Source: Halorubrum tebenquichense DSM 14210 (lineage in GTDB: Archaea > Halobacteriota > Halobacteria > Halobacteriales > Haloferacaceae). From it: a stretch of 62,726 nucleotides of DNA. A program made the translations under genes and the position numbers. Location of the stretch: NCBI RefSeq assembly GCF_000337415.1, contig NZ_AOJD01000032.1:1-62726 (forward strand), written 5' to 3'. This document shows, in pieces, positions 42,685-50,977 of this stretch. Numbering within the stretch: the first letter of the stretch is position 1; every line of letters starts with the position of its first letter. The notes beneath the pieces were generated by a model. It worked only from the letters and a program-made list of their open reading frames with translations, did not search any database and had not been told where the DNA came from.

Positions 42685-43647
42685 ATGTTCGGCCACGGCG
42701 TGCCGGCGGTGTTGAGCGTGATCCCCGACACGTTCACGTTCGCGTGGATCGTCGCGGTCCTCTTCGCGGCGTCGTGGGTCCTCGACAGCCGCGGGCTGGA
42801 CGCGGGCCGCACGCTCGCGGCCGCGACGTGGGCGCTGTTCGGGCTGTTCTGGCTGTCGACGGTGCCGTACTTCGCGCTCGAACACCAGAGCTACGTCGAG
42901 TCGATCCTCGCGCTCGTCGGCTTCCCCGCCAGCGTGTACGCGGGATACCTCCTGTACGACGGGCGGGCCTCGCTTTTCACCCTCACGCGGGCCATCGCGA
43001 TCATGCTCTTCATCTACCTCCCGTTCGAGACGATTCCGGCGTTCAGCGTCGCCGGGTTCGCGGTGCCGGAGCCCCGGAAGGTCCTCATCGAGGTCGTCGC
43101 GACGCAGACGGGGATGCTCATCGACCTCCTCGGCTACGCGCCGGAGGCGGTGACGAGCAGCGAGGGGTACGACGCGGCGTACTCGTGGACGCTCGACGAC
43201 GGCCACACCGTCGTCATCCACATCGTGCTGGCGTGTACCGGGCTCGGGAGCATGGCCATCTTCGGCGGCCTCGTCGCCGCCGTGAAAGCGCCGCTCTCGC
43301 GGAAGCTGCGCGCGCTCGCCGTGTCGCTCCCGCTCATCTACGTGTTGAATATCCTCCGGACGACGTTCATCTCGGTCGTGGCGGGCAACCAGTACATGCA
43401 CTGGTACCCCGACCTCGTATTGACGATGTTCGGCGCGACCGACCCGTACCGCGTCTCCTTCCTCATCTCCGACCGGATCATGAGCCAGCTGCTGGCGGTC
43501 GTGGCGCTCATCGCGATCACCTTCCTCGCGGTGCGCGAGCTGCCCGAACTCGCGGTCATCTTAGAGGACGTGCTGTACCTCATCACCGGCGAGGAACACG
43601 ACCTGACGGAGGCGCTCGACCTCCCGCGCGAGCCGACGAACCGGTAG
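42685..43647 (+). CDS. artA: Archaeosortase A
   Basis: 320 aa integral membrane transpeptidase-like enzyme. It removes the PGF-CTERM segment from surface proteins and links them to a lipid. About eight membrane segments; catalytic Cys in LACTGLGSM (about residue 184), first Arg in NILRTTF (about 225), and a further conserved basic residue near SDRIMSQ. A substrate candidate lies in this window at 27435-30677. Confidence 0.9.
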   Translation: MFGHGVPAVLSVIPDTFTFAWIVAVLFAASWVLDSRGLDAGRTLAAATWALFGLFWLSTVPYFALEHQSYVESILALVGFPASVYAGYLLYDGRASLFTLTRAIAIMLFIYLPFETIPAFSVAGFAVPEPRKVLIEVVATQTGMLIDLLGYAPEAVTSSEGYDAAYSWTLDDGHTVVIHIVLACTGLGSMAIFGGLVAAVKAPLSRKLRALAVSLPLIYVLNILRTTFISVVAGNQYMHWYPDLVLTMFGATDPYRVSFLISDRIMSQLLAVVALIAITFLAVRELPELAVILEDVLYLITGEEHDLTEALDLPREPTNR

Positions 43648-43677
43648 GCGGCCGCCCGGTCCCGGCCGCGCCAGGAA

Positions 43678-43693
43678 TATATAGCGCTATATA
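43678..43693. promoter_or_regulatory. 16-bp perfect palindrome TATATAGCGCTATATA
   Basis: A perfect palindrome just downstream of artA, followed by CTATATAGCAAGCTATAG (a second, partial one). Both contain TATA motifs. It may be the promoter/operator of the next gene, about 105 bp downstream, or an artA terminator region. Unusual AT richness for the area. Confidence 0.5.
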
Positions 43694-43800
43694 GCAAGCT
43701 ATAGACGTGACCGGCGGGAACGGGCGGCCATGATCGCAAGAGGGCGGGTCGGAGCGGCGCGGTTCGGTCCGAGGACGCGGCGGCGAGGTGGTCGGGGGTG

Positions 43801-45045
43801 ATGGAGGGGGTCGACCCGTTCGTCTACCTGGAGACGAACGTCGCCAAACTCGTGTTGGCGACCGCGCTCGGGATGTTCCTCGGGCTGGAGCGCGAGTGGT
43901 CGCAGAAGTCGGCGGGGATCCGGACGTTCGCGCTCATCAGCCTCGCGGCGGCGGTGTTCTCCGTGCTCGACGAGCCGGGGCTGCTCGTCGTCGGCGGCGT
44001 GTCGGTCGTCGCCAGCGCGGTGCTACTGGCGGTCCGGAGCTTCGTCGAGGAGACGGTCGACGGGCTCTCGCTGACGACGTCGGCGTCGATGCTCGTCGCC
44101 TACGGGGTCGGCGTCCTCGTCGCGCAGGGGCTGTTCATCGAGGCGGTGACGGTGGCGGTGCTGTCGTCGCTGCTGTTAGTGTTGAAGCGAGAGCTCCACG
44201 AGTTCGCGTGGGGGCTCTCCCGCGAGGAGGTCCGCAGCGCCGTGGAGTTCACCATCCTCGCGTTCGTCGTCTTCCCGCTGTTGCCGGCCGAGACGATCGA
44301 CCCGTGGAACGCGGTCCAGCCGCGGCTCGTCTGGTCGCTCGTGGTCGCGGTCAGCGCCATCGGCTTCGTCAACTACGTCCTGGTGAAGCGGTATCAGGGG
44401 CGCGGCTACGCGGTCACCGGCTTCTTCGGCGGCCTCGTGAACTCGACGGCGGTCGTCGCGGAGATGGCGAAGCGCGCGAAGGGCCGGGCCGACCTCGGCG
44501 AGATCGCGGTCGGGTCGATCCTCCTCGCGAACGCGGCGATGGCGTTCCGGAACGCCGCGGTGGTGGCCGCCTTCGTCCCGGAGGCGGCGCTCGTGGTCGG
44601 GGCCCCGCTGGGCGCGATCACCGTCGCGGGGATCGGGGTCGCGGTGTGGCGCAGCGACTGGCGAACGACGATGGAGGCGGAGCTGACCTCTCCGTTCAGC
44701 CTGCGCAACGCCCTGACCTTCGGCGGCCTCTTCCTGATCGTGCTGCTGGTCTCCGCGGTCGCCGAGGAGACGTTCGGCGCGGGCGGGTTCGTCGCCACGT
44801 CCTTCCTCGCCGGGCTGGTCTCCTCGGGGACCTCGACGACGACGGCGGTCTCGCTGCTCGGGACCGGACAGATCGGCGTCGACACCGCGGTCGCGGGCGT
44901 GGTCGCCGGCACCGCGGCCAGCATCCTGATCAAGACCGCGTTCGCGGCGAGCATCGCGCGGGAGCTGGTCCGCCCGGTGTTCCTCTGGAACCTCCTGTTG
45001 ATCGCCGTGGGCGTGGTCGCCGGGCTGCCGCTGCTGTTGCTGTGA
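43801..45045 (+). CDS. MgtC/DUF4010-type membrane protein
   Basis: 414 aa from ATG at 43801. The first 130 residues form the MgtC/SapB domain (LGMFLGLEREWSQKSAGIRTF is the family signature, here shown in part), with four segments; the following region holds about eight more segments of the DUF4010 type, including GGLVNSTAVVAEMAKR. Involved in magnesium or membrane-stress homeostasis in bacteria; archaeal role unclear. Confidence 0.88.
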   Translation: MEGVDPFVYLETNVAKLVLATALGMFLGLEREWSQKSAGIRTFALISLAAAVFSVLDEPGLLVVGGVSVVASAVLLAVRSFVEETVDGLSLTTSASMLVAYGVGVLVAQGLFIEAVTVAVLSSLLLVLKRELHEFAWGLSREEVRSAVEFTILAFVVFPLLPAETIDPWNAVQPRLVWSLVVAVSAIGFVNYVLVKRYQGRGYAVTGFFGGLVNSTAVVAEMAKRAKGRADLGEIAVGSILLANAAMAFRNAAVVAAFVPEAALVVGAPLGAITVAGIGVAVWRSDWRTTMEAELTSPFSLRNALTFGGLFLIVLLVSAVAEETFGAGGFVATSFLAGLVSSGTSTTTAVSLLGTGQIGVDTAVAGVVAGTAASILIKTAFAASIARELVRPVFLWNLLLIAVGVVAGLPLLLL

Positions 45046-45109
45046 GGCTCAGCGAGCCGGGAGCGGACCCGGTCCGGTTCGTCGGGTCCGCGCGCGGCTC
45101 CCGACCCCG

Positions 45110-45484
45110 TCAGGAGAGGTGTTCCGCGATGTCCGTCGAGGAGACCATCCCGACGTAGTCGTCGTCGACGACCGGGAGGTGTTTGACGCCGTACATCGTC
45201 ATCATCGCGGCGACCTCCTGCATCATGAGGTCCGGCGTCACCGTCTCCACGTCCTCGGTCATCACGTCGCGGACGGCCGTCGCCGCGAGGTCGCGCTCGT
45301 CGGCCACCGCCGCGACGACGTCGCTCTGCGTGACGATACAGCCGCCGCCGGTCGTCACGACGAGCGCGCTGATCTCCTGGTCGCGCATGCGTCGGGCGGC
45401 CTCTCGAAGGGGCGCGTCCGCTCCGATCGTCTCCAGCGGCGCGGACATGACGTCCGCGACGCGCGTTCTGTCGTCGAGATCCAT
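45110..45484 (-). CDS. CBS-domain protein 1
   Basis: 124 aa from MDLDDRTRVADV; upstream in-frame Mets (45511, 45529) are possible. Two CBS motifs in tandem (residues 1-60 and 65-124) form one Bateman module that binds adenosyl ligands. The pair with the next gene looks like a duplication. Confidence 0.82.
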   Translation of the reverse strand: MDLDDRTRVADVMSAPLETIGADAPLREAARRMRDQEISALVVTTGGGCIVTQSDVVAAVADERDLAATAVRDVMTEDVETVTPDLMMQEVAAMMTMYGVKHLPVVDDDYVGMVSSTDIAEHLS

Positions 45485-45575
45485 GCCGAGGTGTGCGTTA
45501 CCGTGTCGCATTACTCTTCCGGAACGCACAACTCGGACGGCGCATCCGGGCCCCGTCCGAGGCGCGCCGGGGCCG

Positions 45576-45962
45576 TCACCCGGCCCGCGAGAGGTACGCG
45601 GTGAGGTCCGTCGTCGACACCATGCCGACCGGTCTGCCGTCGTCGTCGGTCACCGGGAGATGCGTGTAGCCGTGGGCGGTCGGCTCCGCCAGCTCCGCGA
45701 CGGCGGCGTCGCGCCCGACGGTGACGACGTCCGTCGTCATGAACGCCTCCACCGGCGTCCGGTCCTTCGGGTCGTTGTCGCGGACGAGCGCGACGAAGTC
45801 CGTCGCGGTGATCAGCCCCGCCAGCGCGCCGTCCGGCTCGACGACGAGGATCGAACTCACGTCGGTCTCGCGCATCCGCTTTGCCGCCTCGGCCGCGGCC
45901 GCCCCGCGTTCGATGGTCGTGAGGTCGGTCGACATGAGCCGCTCGACGGGAACGTCGTTCAT
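45576..45962 (-). CDS. CBS-domain protein 2
   Basis: 128 aa, two CBS motifs (start MNDVPVERLMSTDLTTIERG). Same strand and family as the gene 91 bp downstream. No catalytic domain is attached. Such stand-alone Bateman proteins act as energy or nucleotide sensors of unknown partner. Confidence 0.85.
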   Translation of the reverse strand: MNDVPVERLMSTDLTTIERGAAAAEAAKRMRETDVSSILVVEPDGALAGLITATDFVALVRDNDPKDRTPVEAFMTTDVVTVGRDAAVAELAEPTAHGYTHLPVTDDDGRPVGMVSTTDLTAYLSRAG

Positions 45963-46048
45963 GGCTCGTGGTAACGCTGCCCACGATATTCAAGCGTCCG
46001 GTCGGATCGGAGCCTGCTCGGAAGCGCCGATGAGGGCTGAAAGGGAAC

Positions 46049-46846
46049 CTATTCCTCGACGAGCGACCCCGGCGCGCCGGCGAGCCCGACGAGGGCGTCC
46101 GCCTCGACGTGGTGGAGGTCGCCGGGGATCACGAGCAGGTGGAGCGGGTCGCCGAACTCGCGGTCGGCGAGCGCGCTCAGCCGGTCGGCCGCGACGACCG
46201 CGTCGGGCGACCCCGCGCGGGCGACGACGACCCCGAGCGCGTCCTCCCACGCGTCGGCGAGCATCCCGGCGGCGACGTCCGCGGTCATGTACTCCTCGTG
46301 GTCGGGGTCCGCGCCGGTCGGGCCGGTCCCGACCTTGATGTCGAGGTAGACGACGGTGTGGAGGCCGCGCTCGCGGTTCGCCTCGACCGTCTCGATCACG
46401 CTCGCGGGCACGTCGTCGCCGCCGTGGGCGTACGGGAACGGGAGCGTCGTCGCCTTGCCGAACCGGTAGTTCTGGAGCCCCGTCAGACTCGACGACGCCG
46501 ACTGCGCGGTCACGCCGTGGACCACGCGCGTGTCGATCCCGCGCTCCTCGGCGCGGAGCCGGAGGTCGGTGTGCGTCGTCGAGATCATCGTGTCGCCCGC
46601 GGTGAGGAACGCGACGTCCTCGGACTCGGCCGCGTCGAGGATCGGTTCCGGGTCCCGTTCGACGCCCGCCCGGTCGCGGACCTCGACGTCGACGCCGTGG
46701 TGCGCCTCCAGGTCGGCGACGTCGGCACCGACCAGTCGACTGGTGTAGAACTCCGCGAAGGCCCGGTCGCTCTCCCGGAGCGCCTCCCGGCCCTCCACGG
46801 TGATCGACCGCTCGTCGTAGAGGCCGAGTCCGATGAACGTGAGCAT
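46049..46846 (-). CDS. dphB: Diphthine synthase
   Basis: 265 aa. SAM-dependent methyltransferase that methylates the modified His of elongation factor 2. TIGxGLYDERSITVEG-type start (read here as FIGLGLYDERSITVEG), the SAM loop FLTAGDTMISTTH and HGVTAQSASSSLTGLQNYRF are family hallmarks. TATA-like TAAAAG (46871-46876) lies about 25 nt upstream of the ATG. Confidence 0.93.
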   Translation of the reverse strand: MLTFIGLGLYDERSITVEGREALRESDRAFAEFYTSRLVGADVADLEAHHGVDVEVRDRAGVERDPEPILDAAESEDVAFLTAGDTMISTTHTDLRLRAEERGIDTRVVHGVTAQSASSSLTGLQNYRFGKATTLPFPYAHGGDDVPASVIETVEANRERGLHTVVYLDIKVGTGPTGADPDHEEYMTADVAAGMLADAWEDALGVVVARAGSPDAVVAADRLSALADREFGDPLHLLVIPGDLHHVEADALVGLAGAPGSLVEE

Positions 46847-47020
46847 GCCCGCGTTCGGCGTGCGTCGAAGTAAAAGGGCGCGGAAGCCCCCGTCGATACC
46901 GTGTGAACGGTTGTCGCCCTAATAGACCTTCATCATTGTTCCTTGTGATTCCATAGCAAGCCCTAAGAGGGAACCAACGTAACGTCACCTCACGAGGCCC
47001 GTACGGGCTCACACACCACT

Positions 47021-48916
47021 ATGACTGACGACGAACTCATCTGGCGGATATCGGGGGGATCCGGTGACGGGATCGCTTCGACCAGCCAGAACTTCGCGAA
47101 GGCCTTGATGCGATCGGGGCTCAACGTCTTCACGCATCGGCACTACCCGTCGCGGATCCGCGGCGGTCACACGTACACCGAGGTCCGCGCGTCGGAGGGC
47201 CCGGTCAACTCCCGCGGCGACGGCTATAACTTCCTGCTCGCGCTGGGCGACTCGTTCGCCCGCAACCCGCAGGAGGAGGCAGTCTACGGGAACGAAGAGA
47301 TCAAACCGCTCTCGGAGAACTTAGACGAGCTCCGCGAAGGCGGCGTCATCGTGTACGACGAGGGGCTGCTGGACGCCTCCGAGATTCCGAACTTCGAGGA
47401 GCGCGCCGAGGAGAACGACTGGCACGTCTATCCCCTCGACCTCCGCGGGCTCGCCCGCGACCAGGGTCGCGAGGTCATGCGCAACACCGCCGGCGTCGGC
47501 GCGACCTGCGCGATCACGGGGATGGAACTCGATCACGTCCAGGACCTCATGCGCGACGCGATGCCGGAGAAGATCCTCGAACCGAACCTCGAGATCCTCC
47601 AGATCGCGTACGACCAGGTCCGCGAGGAGTACGACGTGGACGCGCCGGACGTGTCCGTCCCGACCGGCGAACACGACGAGGAACAGCTGCTCATGTCCGG
47701 GTCGGACGCCATCGCCTACGGTGCCATCGACGAGGGGTGCCGGTTCATCTCCGGCTACCCGATGACGCCGTGGACCGAGGTGTTCACCATCATGTCCAAG
47801 AACCTGCCGAAGCTCGGCGGGATCTCCGAGCAGGTCGAAGACGAGATCGCCGCGGCCGCGCTCGCGGTCGGGGCCTCCCACGCCGGCGTGAAGGCCATGT
47901 CCGGCTCCTCCGGCGGCGGGTTCGCGCTGATGTCCGAGCCGCTCGGGCTCGCGGAAATGACGGAGACGCCCGTCGTCTTAGTCGAGGCCATGCGCGCCGG
48001 CCCGTCGACCGGGATGCCGACGAAGCCGGAGCAGTCCGACCTCGAACACGTCCTCTACACCTCGCAGGGCGACTCCCAGCGCGTCGTCTTAGCGCCGGGG
48101 ACCGTCGAGGAGGCGTACGAGCAGTCGCGGATCGCCTTCCGGCTCGCCTACGAGTACCAGATCCCGTCGATCCTCCTGTACGACCAGAAGCTCGGCGGGG
48201 AGCTGACGAACGTCCCGAAGAGCCACTTCGACCGCGAGCCGAACCCGACGCTCGGGAAGACGCTCTCGGAGGACGCGCTCTCCGAGCAGCCCCACAGCGC
48301 GGACGGGAAGTTCCACCGCTTCCAGCACGACGTCGACGACGGCGTCTCGCCGCGCTCGATCCCCGGGCAGAAGGGCGGTCGCTTCCTCGCGACCGGCAAC
48401 GAGCACGACCCGACCGGGCACATCAGCGAGTCCCCGGACAACCGGGTCGCGCAGATAGACCGACGGGCCGAGAAGCTGGCGGCGATCCGCGACGACCTCG
48501 ATCAGGTCGACACGGGCTCGTACGCCGGCCCCGAGGAGGCCGAGTACGGCATCCTCACGTTCGGCAGCCAGCAGGGGACCGTCGAGGAGGCGGTCGGCCG
48601 CCTCAACGACGCAGGCCACTCGGTGAAGTCGTACGGCGTCTCCGACATGCTCCCGTTCCCGAGCGAGCAGGTCGCCGAGTTCATCGAGAGCGTCGACGAG
48701 GTCCTCGTCGTCGAGATGACGGCGTCCGGACAGTTCCGCGGGCTCGTCCAGAAGAACCTCGGCCGCTACGGCGAGAAGCTGTCGAGCCTGCTGAAGTACA
48801 ACGGGAACCCGTTCGAGCCGGCGGAGATCGTCGACGGGTTCGAGGCCGCGCTCGTCGAGGACGACGGCGACGCGTCCGGCCATCAGACCACCTTCGTCCC
48901 AGCCGCAGGTGACTAA
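47021..48916 (+). CDS. korA: 2-oxoacid:ferredoxin oxidoreductase, alpha subunit
   Basis: 631 aa, fused gamma (residues 1-200) and alpha (about 205-631) regions. GGSGDGIASTSQNFAKALM starts the gamma part; GSDAIAYGAIDEGCRFISGY begins the alpha (pyrimidine) domain. Works with the beta subunit next door to turn a 2-oxoacid into an acyl-CoA while reducing ferredoxin. The sequence resembles the 2-oxoglutarate enzyme of haloarchaea more than the pyruvate one, but substrate is inferred from memory. Confidence 0.88.
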   Translation: MTDDELIWRISGGSGDGIASTSQNFAKALMRSGLNVFTHRHYPSRIRGGHTYTEVRASEGPVNSRGDGYNFLLALGDSFARNPQEEAVYGNEEIKPLSENLDELREGGVIVYDEGLLDASEIPNFEERAEENDWHVYPLDLRGLARDQGREVMRNTAGVGATCAITGMELDHVQDLMRDAMPEKILEPNLEILQIAYDQVREEYDVDAPDVSVPTGEHDEEQLLMSGSDAIAYGAIDEGCRFISGYPMTPWTEVFTIMSKNLPKLGGISEQVEDEIAAAALAVGASHAGVKAMSGSSGGGFALMSEPLGLAEMTETPVVLVEAMRAGPSTGMPTKPEQSDLEHVLYTSQGDSQRVVLAPGTVEEAYEQSRIAFRLAYEYQIPSILLYDQKLGGELTNVPKSHFDREPNPTLGKTLSEDALSEQPHSADGKFHRFQHDVDDGVSPRSIPGQKGGRFLATGNEHDPTGHISESPDNRVAQIDRRAEKLAAIRDDLDQVDTGSYAGPEEAEYGILTFGSQQGTVEEAVGRLNDAGHSVKSYGVSDMLPFPSEQVAEFIESVDEVLVVEMTASGQFRGLVQKNLGRYGEKLSSLLKYNGNPFEPAEIVDGFEAALVEDDGDASGHQTTFVPAAGD

Positions 48917-48919
48917 CCA

Positions 48920-49858
48920 ATGAGCACGTTTTCAGCGATCGGAGAGGAGCGAGAGATCGACCGCGACGAGTACACCCCCGGCGTGGAGCCGCAGCCGACC
49001 TGGTGTCCGGGCTGCGGTGACTTCAGCGTCCTGAAGGCGCTCAAGCAGGCGCTCCCCGAGGTCGGGCGCACGCCCGAGGAGACGCTGCTTTGTACCGGGA
49101 TCGGCTGTTCGGGCAAGCTGAACAGCTACCTCGACACGTACGGCTTCCACACGATCCACGGGCGCTCGCTGCCCGTGGCCCGCGCCGCGAAGCTCGCGAA
49201 CCCCGACCTCGAAGTGATCGCCGCCGGCGGCGACGGCGACGGCTACGGGATCGGCGGGAACCACTTCATCCACACGGCCCGGGAGAACCACGACATGGCG
49301 TACATCGTCTTCAACAACGAGATCTTCGGGCTCACGAAGGGCCAGACCTCCCCGACCAGCCCGAAGGGCCACAAGTCGAAGACGCAGCCGTCGGGCAGCG
49401 CCAAGGAGCCGATCAAGCCGCTCTCGATGTCGCTGAACGCCGGTGCCTCGTACGTCGCCCGCACGGCCGCGGTCAACCCGAACCAGGCCAAGGAGATCAT
49501 CACCGAGGCGATCGAACACGACGGGTTCGCGCACGTCGACTTCCTCACCCAGTGCCCGACCTGGAACAAGGACGCGCGCCAGTACGTCCCGTACATCGAC
49601 GTCAACGAGTCCGACGACTACGACTTCGACAAGACGGACCGCGTCGAGGCCGCGGAGATGATGCGCGAGACCGAGGAGTCGCTCTACGAGGGCGAGGTCC
49701 TCACCGGCCGCTTCTACGTCGACGAGGACCGCCCCTCCTACGGCGAGGAGAAGCGCACGATCGGCGAGATGCCCGAGGAGCCGCTCGCCGAGCGCTACTG
49801 GGACGACGACTACGAGTGGGAGCGCTCCCACGACATGTTCCTCGACAAACACTCCTGA
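48920..49858 (+). CDS. korB: 2-oxoacid:ferredoxin oxidoreductase, beta subunit
   Basis: 312 aa, four bases after korA with AGGTGA upstream. CPGCGDF provides the cysteines of a [4Fe-4S] cluster and GDGDGYGIGGNHFIH the thiamine diphosphate motif; a further Cys in TQCPTWNKD completes the set. Forms the catalytic complex with the alpha subunit. Confidence 0.9.
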   Translation: MSTFSAIGEEREIDRDEYTPGVEPQPTWCPGCGDFSVLKALKQALPEVGRTPEETLLCTGIGCSGKLNSYLDTYGFHTIHGRSLPVARAAKLANPDLEVIAAGGDGDGYGIGGNHFIHTARENHDMAYIVFNNEIFGLTKGQTSPTSPKGHKSKTQPSGSAKEPIKPLSMSLNAGASYVARTAAVNPNQAKEIITEAIEHDGFAHVDFLTQCPTWNKDARQYVPYIDVNESDDYDFDKTDRVEAAEMMRETEESLYEGEVLTGRFYVDEDRPSYGEEKRTIGEMPEEPLAERYWDDDYEWERSHDMFLDKHS

Positions 49859-49911
49859 CCGGCCGGCGCGGCCGTTCACGGCGCGGTGCGTTCGTTTTCT
49901 GATTCGGAAGG

Positions 49912-49918
49912 TATTTTT
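49912..49918 (+). promoter_or_regulatory. TATA box of lrpA1
   Basis: TATTTTT about 24 nt before the ATG at 49942; leaderless. Confidence 0.5.
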
Positions 49919-49941
49919 TCATTGGTGACAAACGGAGTGGT

Positions 49942-50370
49942 ATGAGTACGGTATCGACGGAGGAACGGATCCTCTCTGTGTTGGAAGAGGACGCGCAGGC
50001 GTCCTGCGGAGAGATCGCCGAGCGAGCGGACGTCTCGAAGCCGACGGTGCGGAAGTACATCGACCGCCTCGAGGACCGGGGCGTGATCGTCGGCTACTCG
50101 GCGGAGGTCGACCCGAAGAAGCTCTCCTCGCAGTCCATCGCTATGGTGGGGATGGACGTGGACTCGGGCCAGTACGTCGAGGCCACCCGCGAGCTGAAGT
50201 CGCTCGACGAGGTCCAGGCGCTGTACACCTCCTCCGGCGACCACATGCTGATGGCCGAGGTGCGCGCCGGCGACGGCGACGAACTCGGCGACGTCATCTC
50301 CGAGAAGCTGCTCGGCGTCGAGGGCGTCACCGCCGCGCACCCGTCGTTCCTCCAGGAGCGGCTGAAGTAA
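49942..50370 (+). CDS. lrpA1: Lrp/AsnC-family regulator
   Basis: 142 aa. N-terminal wHTH (EIAERADVSKPTVRKYIDRL, residues 21-45) and a C-terminal RAM ligand domain. Very like the haloarchaeal LrpA1, which controls amino-acid metabolism genes. Next to korAB, so 2-oxoacid or amino-acid signals are plausible. Confidence 0.85.
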   Translation: MSTVSTEERILSVLEEDAQASCGEIAERADVSKPTVRKYIDRLEDRGVIVGYSAEVDPKKLSSQSIAMVGMDVDSGQYVEATRELKSLDEVQALYTSSGDHMLMAEVRAGDGDELGDVISEKLLGVEGVTAAHPSFLQERLK

Positions 50371-50401
50371 CTCGGCCCCTCCCGTCGCCGATCGCCGATC
50401 G

Positions 50402-50875
50402 CTACGCGAGCGTCCGCGGATCGGCGACGACGACCGATTCGTCGCCCGCCGGGCTCCGACGCGTCCCGCGGTGCGTGAACCCGTGTGCGCTGAAGAACTC
50501 CTCGGCGCTGGGGCGGTCCGAGGGGACCGTCGCGCGGAGCGTGTCGACCCCGCGGCCCGCGAGAGCGTCGCCGACGCGCGCGAGCAGTTCGTCGGCGACC
50601 CCCTCACCGGCGCGGTTCGGGTGGACCCACAGCGCCAGCAGCTCCGCCTCGGTGCCGTCCGGGTCCGGGTGGGCGATAGCCAGTCCGACCGGTCCCTCCT
50701 CGTCGTGTTCCATCAGGAAGGACCACTCGGCCTCCGCGGCGGCCTCGCGGACGCCGGCGGCGGACACGTCGAGTAAGGGAGCGCCGATGTCGTCGAACAC
50801 CGTCTCCTCGCGCGCTCGCGAGACCGCGGTCCGCAGCGCTTCCGCGTCGTCGGGCCGAGCCGCCCGGACATACAT
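50402..50875 (-). CDS. GNAT N-acetyltransferase
   Basis: 157 aa from MYVRAARPDD; a Met two codons earlier is possible. Acetyl-CoA motif A lies at LLALWVHPNRAGEGVADELL (V-x-P-x-x-x-G-x-G/A). Substrate unknown. Confidence 0.85.
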   Translation of the reverse strand: MYVRAARPDDAEALRTAVSRAREETVFDDIGAPLLDVSAAGVREAAAEAEWSFLMEHDEEGPVGLAIAHPDPDGTEAELLALWVHPNRAGEGVADELLARVGDALAGRGVDTLRATVPSDRPSAEEFFSAHGFTHRGTRRSPAGDESVVVADPRTLA

Positions 50876-50977
50876 GTTCAACCGTGAGTAAAGAACGCAC
50901 CTATAGGTTTCGGCGGCAGCGCGATTGACGGGAGAAGACGGGGCGAACCGGTCGGGGAGGGCGGCGAGTTCCGGCCG

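Noticed and set aside
43798-43800. GTG start just before the MgtC-type ATG
   Set aside because: The adjacent ATG at 43801 gives the usual family start; the difference is one residue.
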